From contig NZ_JAAVJD010000026.1 in the NCBI RefSeq assembly GCF_012033735.1, positions 1 through 38,202 of the forward strand: a stretch of 38,202 nt of DNA. The letters are read 5' to 3'. The notes under the pieces are model-generated. The model was not told the origin of the DNA. It worked only from the letters and a program-made list of their open reading frames with translations, and ran no database searches. Source of the DNA: Streptomyces lonarensis (GTDB lineage: Bacteria; Actinomycetota; Actinomycetes; Streptomycetales; Streptomycetaceae). Both the position numbers and the translations under genes were made by a program. Positions 26,830-36,200 of the stretch are shown here, one piece after another; position 1 is the first letter of the stretch; each line of letters opens with the position of its first letter.

Positions 26830-28929
26830 ATGAGCAACGCAGAACGGCCCGCAGTGCGGCCCGGGCTCCCCGAGGACGCCCACCCGGTCGACATCGAACA
26901 CATCTACGGCCGTCTCGCCGACCGCGGGCTCGAGTACGGCCCCGCCTTCCGCGGCCTGCGTGCCGTCTGGTCGCACGGCGATGAGGTCTACGCCGACGCC
27001 GCGCTCGACGACACCTCGGGCAGCGGCGACGGGTACCTCCTCCATCCCGCGCTGCTCGACGCCGCGCTCCAGGCCGCGCTCGTGCCGGGACTCGACAGCG
27101 AGGACGGCACCTTCCTGCCGTTCGCGCTGCGCGGCGTGCGGGTCCACCGGGCGGGCGCCCGCGCCGTCCGCGTCCGCACCACTCCGGGCGAGGGCGGGGT
27201 CGTCTCCCTCGCGCTCACCGGCGACGACGGCGAACCCGTCGCCACGGTCGGCACCGTCGTCAGGCGCCCCGTCACCGCCGACCAGCTCGACGCCACGGCG
27301 CAGCGCGCGCGGCTGCTGCGCGTCGCGTGGAAGGCGGTCACGCCGCCCACCGCCGGGGACACCCAGCGCTGGGCGTTCCTCGGCACCGACCACATCGGCG
27401 TCACCGGCGGACTGAAGTCCATCGGCCACGCGTTCGACTCCTTCCCCTCGCTCGCGGCTCTCGACGCCGCGCTGATCCGGGGCAGGGGCACCCCCGCGCC
27501 GGACGTCGTCGTGGCCTCCTGCACCGACGCGGACACCCCGGTGCGCTCCGCGGCCCAGCGCGCCCTCATGCTCGTCCAGGAGTGGCTCGCCGACGAACGG
27601 CTCGCCGACAGCCGCCTGGTCCTGCTCACCAGCGGCGCCGTCGCCACCCGCCCCGAGGAGGACCTGCCCGACCTGCCGGGTGCGGCCGTGTGGGGCCTGC
27701 TGCGCAGCGCGCAGAACGAGCACCCCGGCCGGTTCTTCCTCATCGACGTGGACGCCCCCGAAGAGTCGGGCCGCGCCCTGGCCGCCGCCGTCGCCTCGGG
27801 CGAACCGCAGCTCGCCGTGCGCCGGGGCACCCTCCACCGGCCGCGTCTGGTCCGCTGCCCCCCGCCCCGGCGCGCGACCCTCATCGGCACGGTCGTCATC
27901 ACCGGCGGAACGGGCGCCCTCGGCCGCCTGGTCGCCCGGCACCTGGTCACCCGGCACGACGTCGGGCACCTCGTGCTGCTCAGCCGCCGCGGCCCCGACG
28001 CGCCGGACGCCACCGCCCTCCACGGCGAACTCGCCGCGCTCGGCGCCCGCGTGGACCTCGTCGCCTGCGACGCCGCCGACCGCGCCGCGCTCGAACGCGC
28101 CCTCGCGGACATCCCCGCGCCCTCGGCCGTCATCCACACCGCGGGTCTGGTGCACGACGCCACGGCGGTGGCGCTGACCCCGCGCAGGCTCGACCAAGTC
28201 CTGCGCCCCAAGGTCGACGCCGCCTTCCACCTGCACGAGCTGATCACGGACCCGGAGTGCGCCCTGGTGCTCTTCTCCTCGGTGGCCGGCCTCGTCGGCA
28301 ACCGGGGCCAGGGCAACTACGCCGCGGCGAACGTCGTCCTCGACGCGCTCGCCCACCGCCGCCGCGCCGGCGGCCTGCGCGGCGTCTCCCTGGCCTGGGG
28401 GCTGTGGGCGGACGGCATGGGCTCCGACCTCACCGACGCCGAGCTCGCCCGCATCAAGAAGGCCGGTCTCGCCCCGCTCGCCTCCGACCAGGGCCTGGCG
28501 CTCTTCGACGCGGCGCTCGCGGGTGACGAGGCGCTCCTCGCCCCCGTGCAACTGAACGAGGCGGCCCTCACCGGGAACGTCCCGCCCATCCTCGCCGACC
28601 TCGTGACCGCGCAGACGACCAAGCCCGTCGCGACCGAGTCGCTGCTCAGCCGCCTCGCCGACCTGCCGGAGAGCGAGGCGGAAGCGGCCATAGTCGACTT
28701 CGTGCTCGAAACGGCCGCGAGCGTGCTCGGCTTCGACGGCCCGGAGGACGTCGACCCCGAGCGCGAGTTCGGCGCCGTCGGCCTCGACTCGCTCGGCAAC
28801 CTCGAACTCAGCCGCCGCCTGTCCGCCGCGACGGGACTGCGGCTGCCCGCAACCCTCACCTTCGACCACCCGACACCCGCAGAACTGGCCTCCAGGCTGC
28901 GACAACTCCTCCAGGAGAGCGATCGATGA
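26830..28929 (+). CDS. Split PKS subunit: C-terminal DH half-KR-ACP
   Basis: A 699-residue protein that starts in the middle of a dehydratase. After about 18 linker residues it reads [20 protein letters not shown], the start of the second hotdog of a DH, with the catalytic acid Asp77 in [10 protein letters not shown]. There is no first hotdog and no HxxxGxxxxP. Next come the KR structural part, GGTGALG (about 358-364), catalytic Ser in LFSSVAG and Tyr497 in NYAAAN (VHD where LDD is usual, keeping the last Asp), and an ACP with Ser654 in GLDSL. The protein stops right after the ACP, without a docking helix, so its product probably is not passed to another PKS. The missing DH half sits at the end of the convergent PKS at 30255. 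GGAAG precedes the ATG; the stop overlaps the oxidase start as ATGA. Confidence 0.95.
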   Translation: MSNAERPAVRPGLPEDAHPVDIEHIYGRLADRGLEYGPAFRGLRAVWSHGDEVYADAALDDTSGSGDGYLLHPALLDAALQAALVPGLDSEDGTFLPFALRGVRVHRAGARAVRVRTTPGEGGVVSLALTGDDGEPVATVGTVVRRPVTADQLDATAQRARLLRVAWKAVTPPTAGDTQRWAFLGTDHIGVTGGLKSIGHAFDSFPSLAALDAALIRGRGTPAPDVVVASCTDADTPVRSAAQRALMLVQEWLADERLADSRLVLLTSGAVATRPEEDLPDLPGAAVWGLLRSAQNEHPGRFFLIDVDAPEESGRALAAAVASGEPQLAVRRGTLHRPRLVRCPPPRRATLIGTVVITGGTGALGRLVARHLVTRHDVGHLVLLSRRGPDAPDATALHGELAALGARVDLVACDAADRAALERALADIPAPSAVIHTAGLVHDATAVALTPRRLDQVLRPKVDAAFHLHELITDPECALVLFSSVAGLVGNRGQGNYAAANVVLDALAHRRRAGGLRGVSLAWGLWADGMGSDLTDAELARIKKAGLAPLASDQGLALFDAALAGDEALLAPVQLNEAALTGNVPPILADLVTAQTTKPVATESLLSRLADLPESEAEAAIVDFVLETAASVLGFDGPEDVDPEREFGAVGLDSLGNLELSRRLSAATGLRLPATLTFDHPTPAELASRLRQLLQESDR

Positions 28930-30014
28930 ACGTCGTTGTCGTCGGCGGTGGCGTGATCGGCCTCGCTGTCGCCTGGCGCGCCCAACGCGCCGGCCTCACC
29001 GTCACCGTGATCGACCCCGCGCCGGCCAGCAAGGCATCCCATGTCACCGCGGGCATGCTGCCGCCGGGCAACGAGCAGTTGTTCGACAAGCCGGAGCTGC
29101 TCGCCCTGTGCCTGCGCTCCCGCGAACTCATCCCGTCCTTCATGGCGGAGCTGGGGGAGATCGCCCCCGCCGGCTACCGGCGCGACGGAGTGCTCGACGC
29201 CGCCTTCGACGAGGAGGCCCTCGACTCGCTCGACCGTCAGATCGCCCTCCAGGAGTCGGTGGGCATCCCGGCCGAGCGCCTCACCGCCGAGGAGGTCGCG
29301 AAGCTCCAGCCGGCCTTCGGCCCGGTGCACGGCGGGCTCTTCTCGCCCGACGAGGGCGCCGTCGACCCGCGCTTCCTCAACCCGGCCCTCATCAAGGCCG
29401 TCGAGTCGCTCGGCGGCACCCTCGTGCGCCGGCGCGCGGTCCGGGTTGCGGACCACGCGGTCGTCCTGGACAACGGCGAGTCCGTCCCGTTCGACCGCCT
29501 CGTGCTGGCCGCGGGCCCCTGGACGCACCGGATCGAGGGCCTCCCCGAGGGCGCCGTCCCCGAGATCCACCCGGTCAAGGGCCACATCCTGCGCCTCACC
29601 TCCGAGACGCCCCTGTTGGGCGTCACCGCCCGAGCCATGTCCAAGGGGACGTCCCTCTACCTGGTCCCGCGCCCCGACGGCGAGCTGGCCATCGGCGCCA
29701 CCTACGAGGAGGTCGGCTACGACGAGTCCGCCACCGCGAGCGGCGCCTTCGAGCTGCTGACCCGCGCCTCCGCGGCCATCCCCGGCCTCGGCGCCCTCCG
29801 CTTCGGCGGCATCAGCGCCGGGTTCCGCCCCTGCTCGCCCGACGGCCTCCCCCTCATCGGCCCCAGCACCCTGCCCGATGTGTACCTCGCCACGGGACAC
29901 GCCCGCATGGGCGTCCAGCTCGCGGCCGTCACCGCGGAGACCCTCACGGCCCAGCTCACCGGGACCGAACCGCACGCCTCCACCGTGCCGTTCAGCCCGC
30001 TCCGCCTGAGCTGA
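28926..30014 (+). CDS. FAD-dependent glycine oxidase (ThiO/CmiS2-like)
   Basis: A 362-residue D-amino-acid/glycine oxidase family flavoenzyme. Residues 1-35 form the FAD-binding Rossmann start ([18 protein letters not shown], acidic residue in VTVIDP). Further family blocks are [48 protein letters not shown] and [15 protein letters not shown] near the C terminus. By analogy with CmiS2 it would oxidise the N-carboxymethyl-beta-amino acid made by the FcoT-like enzyme, releasing glyoxylate and the free beta-amino acid, which an adenylation enzyme then activates. Alternatively it could be a true ThiO for thiamin, but thiamin genes are absent and it is translationally coupled to the split PKS. It is last in the operon, followed by two hairpins. 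Confidence 0.9.
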   Translation: MNVVVVGGGVIGLAVAWRAQRAGLTVTVIDPAPASKASHVTAGMLPPGNEQLFDKPELLALCLRSRELIPSFMAELGEIAPAGYRRDGVLDAAFDEEALDSLDRQIALQESVGIPAERLTAEEVAKLQPAFGPVHGGLFSPDEGAVDPRFLNPALIKAVESLGGTLVRRRAVRVADHAVVLDNGESVPFDRLVLAAGPWTHRIEGLPEGAVPEIHPVKGHILRLTSETPLLGVTARAMSKGTSLYLVPRPDGELAIGATYEEVGYDESATASGAFELLTRASAAIPGLGALRFGGISAGFRPCSPDGLPLIGPSTLPDVYLATGHARMGVQLAAVTAETLTAQLTGTEPHASTVPFSPLRLS

Positions 30015-30042
30015 CCCGCGACCACCCGGCTGAACGCCCACC

Positions 30043-30091
30043 GGAACGGCGGGCCCGGCGGTGCCCTGCGCACCGCCGGTCCCGCCGTTCC
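30043..30091. terminator. Hairpin downstream of the oxidase gene
   Basis: A 22-bp inverted repeat with one mismatch (30043-30064 with 30070-30091) and a 5-base loop begins 29 bases after the oxidase stop. There is no T tract. It is the first of two hairpins in the 240-base convergent gap 30015-30254. Confidence 0.65.
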
Positions 30092-30179
30092 CGTTCCGCG
30101 GGTCCAGCCGTATGTCCGGCCGTATGTCCTGCCCGATGTCCTGCCGCGCCTTCCGGGACGGGCCGCGGAAGCCGGAAAG

Positions 30180-30227
30180 CGGAGAAGGAGGTTCCCCGGG
30201 CTCAGGCCCGGGGAACCTCCTTCTCCG
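30180..30227. terminator. Strong bidirectional hairpin terminator between convergent PKS operons
   Basis: A perfect 22-bp stem (30180-30201 with 30206-30227, containing GAGAAGGAGGTTCCCCGGG and its complement) has a TCAG tetraloop. It is placed 27 bases past the stop of the minus-strand PKS and 165 bases past the oxidase stop, and would stop both transcripts. Confidence 0.8.
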
Positions 30228-30254
30228 TCGTGGACGGGCGGTGCGGTGGGGAAG

Positions 30255-33200
30255 TCAGGAGACGGGCACGCCAGCACTCAGGGTTCCGGTCGCGTTCTCG
30301 GTCCAGGAGTGGTCCGTCTCCGCACGGGACCTGATGGTCAGGGCGCGTCCCCCGGTCCTGTCCTCCGGCCCCAGGATCATCTGGATCAGCGCCGCGCTCC
30401 GGGAGCCGAAGGTGATGGGGGCGTTCAGGACGAGTTCGGCTATCTCGTCGAGATCGGCCGTCACCGCCGCGTGCAGGGCCAGCTCGATGAAGGCGGTGCC
30501 CGGCAGGATCACGGTGCCCATGACGACGTGGTCGCCGAGCCACGGGTGCCCGGCCAACGACACCCGCCCGGTGAACAGGTGGCTGCCGTCCGGCAGTTCG
30601 GTGGACGTGGCGAGCATCGGGTGGCCGGAGGACTCAAGACCGAGACCGGCGGGCGAGCCGGTGCGCGTCGGCGCGTCGAGCCAGTAGCGGCGGCGCTGGA
30701 AGGCGTAGGTGGGCAGCTCGACGCCGGCCACTCCGGCCCCGGAGAAGAACTCCTGCCAGCCGACGGTGACACCGTCCGCGTGTGCCTGGGCGAGCCCGCG
30801 CACCAGGCTGGTCGCCTCGTGGCGGTTGCGGTCGAGCAGCGGCACGGCGGTCCCGCCGGCCTGGGACAGCGCCTCGCGGGCCATCGAGGTGAGGGTGCCG
30901 TCGGGGCCGAGTTCGATGAAGTGGCGGACGCCGTGGGTGTGGAGGGTGCGGATGCCGTCGTGGAAGCGGACGGCTTCGCGGACGTGGCGGACCCAGTAGC
31001 CGGGGGTGGTGAGCTGCTGGGGGTCGGCGAGCTGTCCGGTGAGGTTGGAGACGATCGGGATGGTGGGCGGCTGGAAGTCGAGGCCGGTCGCGACGCGTTC
31101 GAACTCCGTCAGCATGGCGTCCATGTGGGGGGAGTGGAAGGCGTGCGAGACGGTCAGGCGCTTGGTCTTGATGCCCTGTTCGGCGAGGGTCGCGGCGATT
31201 TCGGTGACGGCGTTGTCGTCGCCGGAGATGACGGTGGAGGCGGGTCCGTTGACGGCGGCGATGGAAACTTGGTGTTCGCGGCCTTCGAGGAGGGGTCGTA
31301 CCTGTTCCTCGGTGGTGCGCAGGGAGATCATGGCGCCGGTGGCGGGGAGTGCCTGCATGAGGGTGCCGCGGGCGGCGACGAGCCGGCAGGCGTCGTCGAG
31401 CGACAGGACGCCCGCGATGTGGGCGGCGGTGAGTTCGCCGATGGAGTGGCCGGTGAGATAGTCCGGGACGATGCCGAACGATTCGACCAGGCGGTAGAGC
31501 GCCATCTCCACGGCGAAGAGAGCGGCCTGGGTGAAGCGGGTTTGGTTGAGCAGGCTCTGGTCGTCGTCGAAGATGACGTCCGTCAACGGCCGTTCGGCCG
31601 CGAGGTGGACATCGAGCCCGGCGCAGACCTCGTCGAACGCGGCCCGGAACACCGGGTACGTCTCGTACAGCCCACGCCCCATGCCGGAGCGCTGCGCGCC
31701 CTGGCCGGTGAAGAGGAACGCGGTCCTGCCGGCCTCGGGCTGGGCGCGCTGGTGCTCGGCGGCGCGGAGATCCGCGACCAGCTCCTCGTGGGTGGAGCCC
31801 ACGGCGACGGCACGGTGCTCGAAGGCGGTGCCGCCGGAGGCCACCAGCGCGTGGGCGATGTCGGTCGGGCCGAGGTCCGGGTGCGCGGCGACGTGGTCGA
31901 GCAGGCGCGTGACCTGGTCGCGCAGAGCCTCCCCGGTCTTCGCCGACACCAGCCACGGGACCGGCCCCCGCTGCGCGGCCCGGGCGGTGTTCCCGTCCAC
32001 CTGACCGTCCGCGCCGGCATCCGCCGTGCGGATGGGCGCCTCTTCGAGGATGAGGTGGGCGTTGGTGCCGCTGATGCCGAACGAGGAGACGGCGCCCCGG
32101 CGGGGGCGTCCGGTCTCGGGCCAGGGCTGCTGCTCGGTGAGGAGGCGGACGTTGCCGCTGGTCCAGTCGATGTGCGGGCTGGGCTCCGCGACGTGCAGCG
32201 TCCTGGGCAGCGCGCTGTGCCGGATGGCCTGGACCATCTTGATCACGCCGCCGACGCCGGCCGCCGCCTGCGGGTGTCCGATGTTCGACTTCAGCGACCC
32301 CAGCCACAGCGGCTGGTCGGGGGCGCGGTCCTGGCCGTAGGTGGCCAGCAGCGCCTGGGCCTCGATCGGGTCGCCCAGTGAGGTGCCGGTGCCGTGGGCC
32401 TCGACGGCGTCGATCTCGCCGGTGCCGAGCCCGGCGTTGGCCAAGGCGGCGCGGATGACGCGCTGCTGCGAGGGGCCGTTCGGCGCGCTCAGGCCGTTGC
32501 TCGCGCCGTCCTGGTTGACGGCGGAACCCCGGATCACGGCCAGGATCGGGTGCCCGTTCGCCTGCGCGTCGGAGAGCCGTTCGAGCAGCACCATGCCGGC
32601 GCCCTCGGCCCAGATGACTCCGTCGGCCGCGGCCGAGAACGACTTGCAGCGGCCGTCGGCGGCGAGGCCGCGCTGGTGACCGACCTCGACGAACATGCCG
32701 GGGGTCGACATGACGGTGACGCCGCCGGCCAGGGCGAGCGAGCACTCGCCGTTGCGCAGGGCCTGCGCCGCCTGGTGCAGGGCGACGAGCGAGGAGGAGC
32801 AGGCGGTGTCGACGGTGACGGCCGGGCCTTCGAGCCCGAAGGTGTAGGCGACGCGCCCGGAGGCGACGCTGACGGTGCTGCCGGTCAGCAGGTAGCCGCC
32901 GAGCCCGTCGTCGCCCTGGAAGAGCCGGGGGCCGTAGTCCATGGCGGTGGCGCCCATGAACACGCCGGTGTCGCTGCCGCGGAGCTGCTCCGGGTCGACC
33001 TTGGCGCGTTCGAGCGCCTCCCAGGAGGTTTCCAGGAGGAGCCGCTGCTGCGGGTCCATCGCCGTGGCCTCGCGGGGGCTGATGCCGAAGAACTCGGGGT
33101 CGAAGTCAGCCGCGTCGTAGAGGAAGCCGCCCTCGCGTGCGTAGGTCTTGCCGGGCGCGTCGGGGTCCGGGTCGTACAGGTTCTCCAGGTCCCAGCCGCG

Positions 33201-36200
33201 GTCCTCGGGGAACGTACCGACCGCGTCCCGCCCTTCGGCCACGAGCTGCCACAGGTCGTCCGGCGTGCTGACGCCGCCGGGGTAGCGGCAGGCCATGCTG
33301 ACGATGGCGATGGGCTCGTTCGCCGTGGACCGGGTGGCCCGTGCGGCGGTCGGCTTCGGGGCGGTGGCCGCCTGCTGCCCGGTGTCGGCGAGCGCGGCCC
33401 TGATGTGCTGGGCGAGCGCCGTCGAGTTCGGGTAGTCGAACAGGACGGTCGACGGCAGTCGCATCCCCGACGCCTTGTTGAGCGCGTTGCGCAGCTCCAC
33501 GGAGCTGAGCGAGTCGAAGCCCAGCTCCTTGAAAGGCGTCTGCGGGTTGATGGCGTCGGGCGAGCTGTGCCCGAGGACGGTGGCGATGTGGCCGCGGAGG
33601 AAGGCGAGCAGAATGCGCTGCTGCTCGGGCTCCGGGTGTCCCGCGAGCGACTGCCGCAGGCCGTTGGACTCCTGGTCCGCCCCGGTGTGCTGCGTCGCGG
33701 CGGGGATCGGGGTGCGGATCAGTCCGCGGAACACCGGCGCGACGGGCGTGGACGTGGCGGTGGCGCGGGCGCGGAGGCCGGCGAGGTCGAACGTGGCCGG
33801 AATGAGCACGGGCTCCGGCGCGGTGAGCGCCGCGTCGAAGTGCGCGAGTCCCTCGTCGGCCGCGATCGGCAGGAGCCCGGTGCGGCTCATCCGGGCCCGG
33901 TCCTGCTGTTCGAGGGTGTCGGCCATGCCGCCCGCGGTGTCCGCCCAGACGCCCCAGGCGAGGGACTTGGCGGGCAGCCCGGACGCGTGCCGGTGCCGGG
34001 CGAGCGCGTCGAGGAAGCCGTTCGCCGCCGCGTAGTTGGACTGTCCGGGAGCGCCGAGGGTGCCCGTGACGGAGGAGAAGAGGACGAAGGCGTCCAGGTT
34101 CCTGTCGCGGGTGAGGCGGTGGAGGTTCCAAGCCGCGTCGACCTTCGGGCGGAGCACGCCCGACAGCCGTTCGGGGGTGAGGGCCGCGGCGATGCCGTCG
34201 TCGAGGACTCCGGCGCAGTGGATGACGGCGCCGAGCGGGTGCTCGTCGGGGAGGGAGCCCAGGAGGGAGGCCAGCGACTTCTCGTCGGCTGCGTCGCAGG
34301 CGGCGACGGTCACCTTGGCGCCGAGCGCGGCGAGGTCGGTGACGAGGGTGCTCCCGTTCTTCGGGCCCTTCCGGCTGGTGAGCAGCAGGTGCTTGACGCC
34401 GTGGGCGGTGACGAGGTGGTGGGCGAGGAGCCGGCCGAGGCCGCCCGTGCCACCGGTGATCAGGACCGTCTTCTCCGGGTCGAACCGCGCGGGCTCGGTG
34501 GCGGCGTCGCGGTGGGCGAGGCGCGGGGCGAGGAGCCGTCCGGCGCGGACGGCGACCTGCGGCTCCCCGCTGGCCACGGCGGCCGGGAGCGCCTCGACCG
34601 AGCTCTCGGCCCCGTCGAGGTCGACGAGGATGAAGCGGTCGAGGTGTTCGGCCTGGACGGACCGGAGGAGTGACCAGACCGCGGCACCCGCCAGGTCGAC
34701 GGGCCGGTCGTCCGGGCCGGCGGCGGTGGCGTCGCGGGTGAGGACGACCAGGCGGGCGTCGGGCCGTTCGTCGTCGGAGACGATCCGCTGCACGAGGCCG
34801 AGCACGTGCCGGGTGAGCGCGTGGGTGGCCCGCACCGGGTCGGCGTCCTCGCGCGCGGCGCACCACGCCACGAACACCTCGGGTTCGGCTGCGGCCCCGC
34901 CGTCGGCCAGCGGGAGCGCCACCGGGTCGGCCAGCAGCGCGAGGTCCGCGTTCCCCGGAGTGCCCGTCTCGGCCCACGTGGCGACGAGGGCTCCGGAAGC
35001 CGCGTCCTTCCGGACGGGGAGGGCGGCCCAGTCGAGCCCGTGGAGCCGGCCGGTGCCGGTGGCACGCGCGGCGGCCAGATGCTCGGGTGCGACCTCCCGC
35101 ATGGTGAGGGAGTCGATCGTCAGCACGGGCGTGCCCGCGGGGTCGGTGATGGCCAGCGAGGCCGTCTCCGTCGCGGTGCGGGTGAGGCGGACGCGGAGGG
35201 CGGCGGCCCCCGTGGCGTGCAGGGAGACGCCGCTCCAGAAGAACGGCACCCGCACGGAGTCCGCGGCGGCGTCGCGCCCGAGCGCGCCCGGCTGGATCGC
35301 GGAGTCGAGCAGGCCCGGGTGGATGCCGTAGGCGCCGGGGGCGGCGCCCTCGGGAAGTGCCAGCTCCCCGTAGGTGGTGTCGCCGTCCTGCCAGGCCGCG
35401 CGCAGGCCGCGGAAGCGCGGCCCGTAGTCAAGGCCCGCGTCGGCGATCCGGCGGTAGAACTCGTCCATGTCGACGGGCTCCGCGCCGGCCGGGGGCCAGA
35501 CGGCACCGGAGAGCGCGTCGTCCGCCACCGTGTTCGCCACTGTCGCCGGAGTGTCCGCGTTCCGCGGGCGGTCGGCGAGCCATCCGGAGGCGTGCAGGGT
35601 CCACTCGCTCCGTGACGGCGCCTCCTCGGGCCGTGAGTGGACCGTGAGCGGACGCCGTCCTGACTCGTCGGCCGGCGCGATGAGCACGCGGAGCTGGACC
35701 GCGCCGTGTTCCGGCACGGCGAGGAACATGTGGTGGGTCAGCTCGTCGATTCCGGCGCAGTCCACGTGCTCCGCCGTGTGGAGGAGCAGGTCGACGTAGG
35801 CGGCACCGGGCAGGATCAGCGCCCCGGTGATCGCGTGCTCCGGTATCCAGTCGGGCTCGGTCGCACTGATGCGGCCGGTGAAGAGGTGCCCGCTGTCGGG
35901 GAGTTCGACGAGCGTGGTCAGCACGGGGTGGCTGGTCGCCGCCAGCCCCGACGCGCTCGCACGTGCCTCCTGGCCGGCCTCGGGGCGCGACGTCTCCAGC
36001 CAGTAGTGCTGGCGTTGGAAGGGGTAGGTCGGCAGGCCGGGGGACGAGACCGGTGACGTGTCGCCGAGTAGCCGGGTCCAGTCGATGGGGATGCCGCGGG
36101 TGTGGGCGGTGCCAAGGGCGGTGAGGAAGGTGTGCTGTTCGTCGCGTTCGCGGTGGAGGACGGGGATGAAGGTGGCGTCGGTGTCGCCGTGTTCGGTGAG

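Noticed and set aside
28926..30014. Oxidase as a housekeeping thiamin ThiO
   Set aside because: No thiamin genes or TPP riboswitch nearby, and its start overlaps the stop of the split PKS gene, which ties it to the pathway.
30100..30160. Short repeats (CCGTATGTCC, GATGTCCTGCC) in the convergent gap
   Set aside because: Three imperfect copies of about 12 bases without spacers or palindromes; too weak to call a repeat family or operator.
30255..30650. Truncated DH at the PKS end as simple degradation
   Set aside because: The half domain keeps its catalytic His, Gly and Pro, ends at the natural inter-hotdog linker, and the exact complementary half with KR-ACP is present 1.3 kb away.
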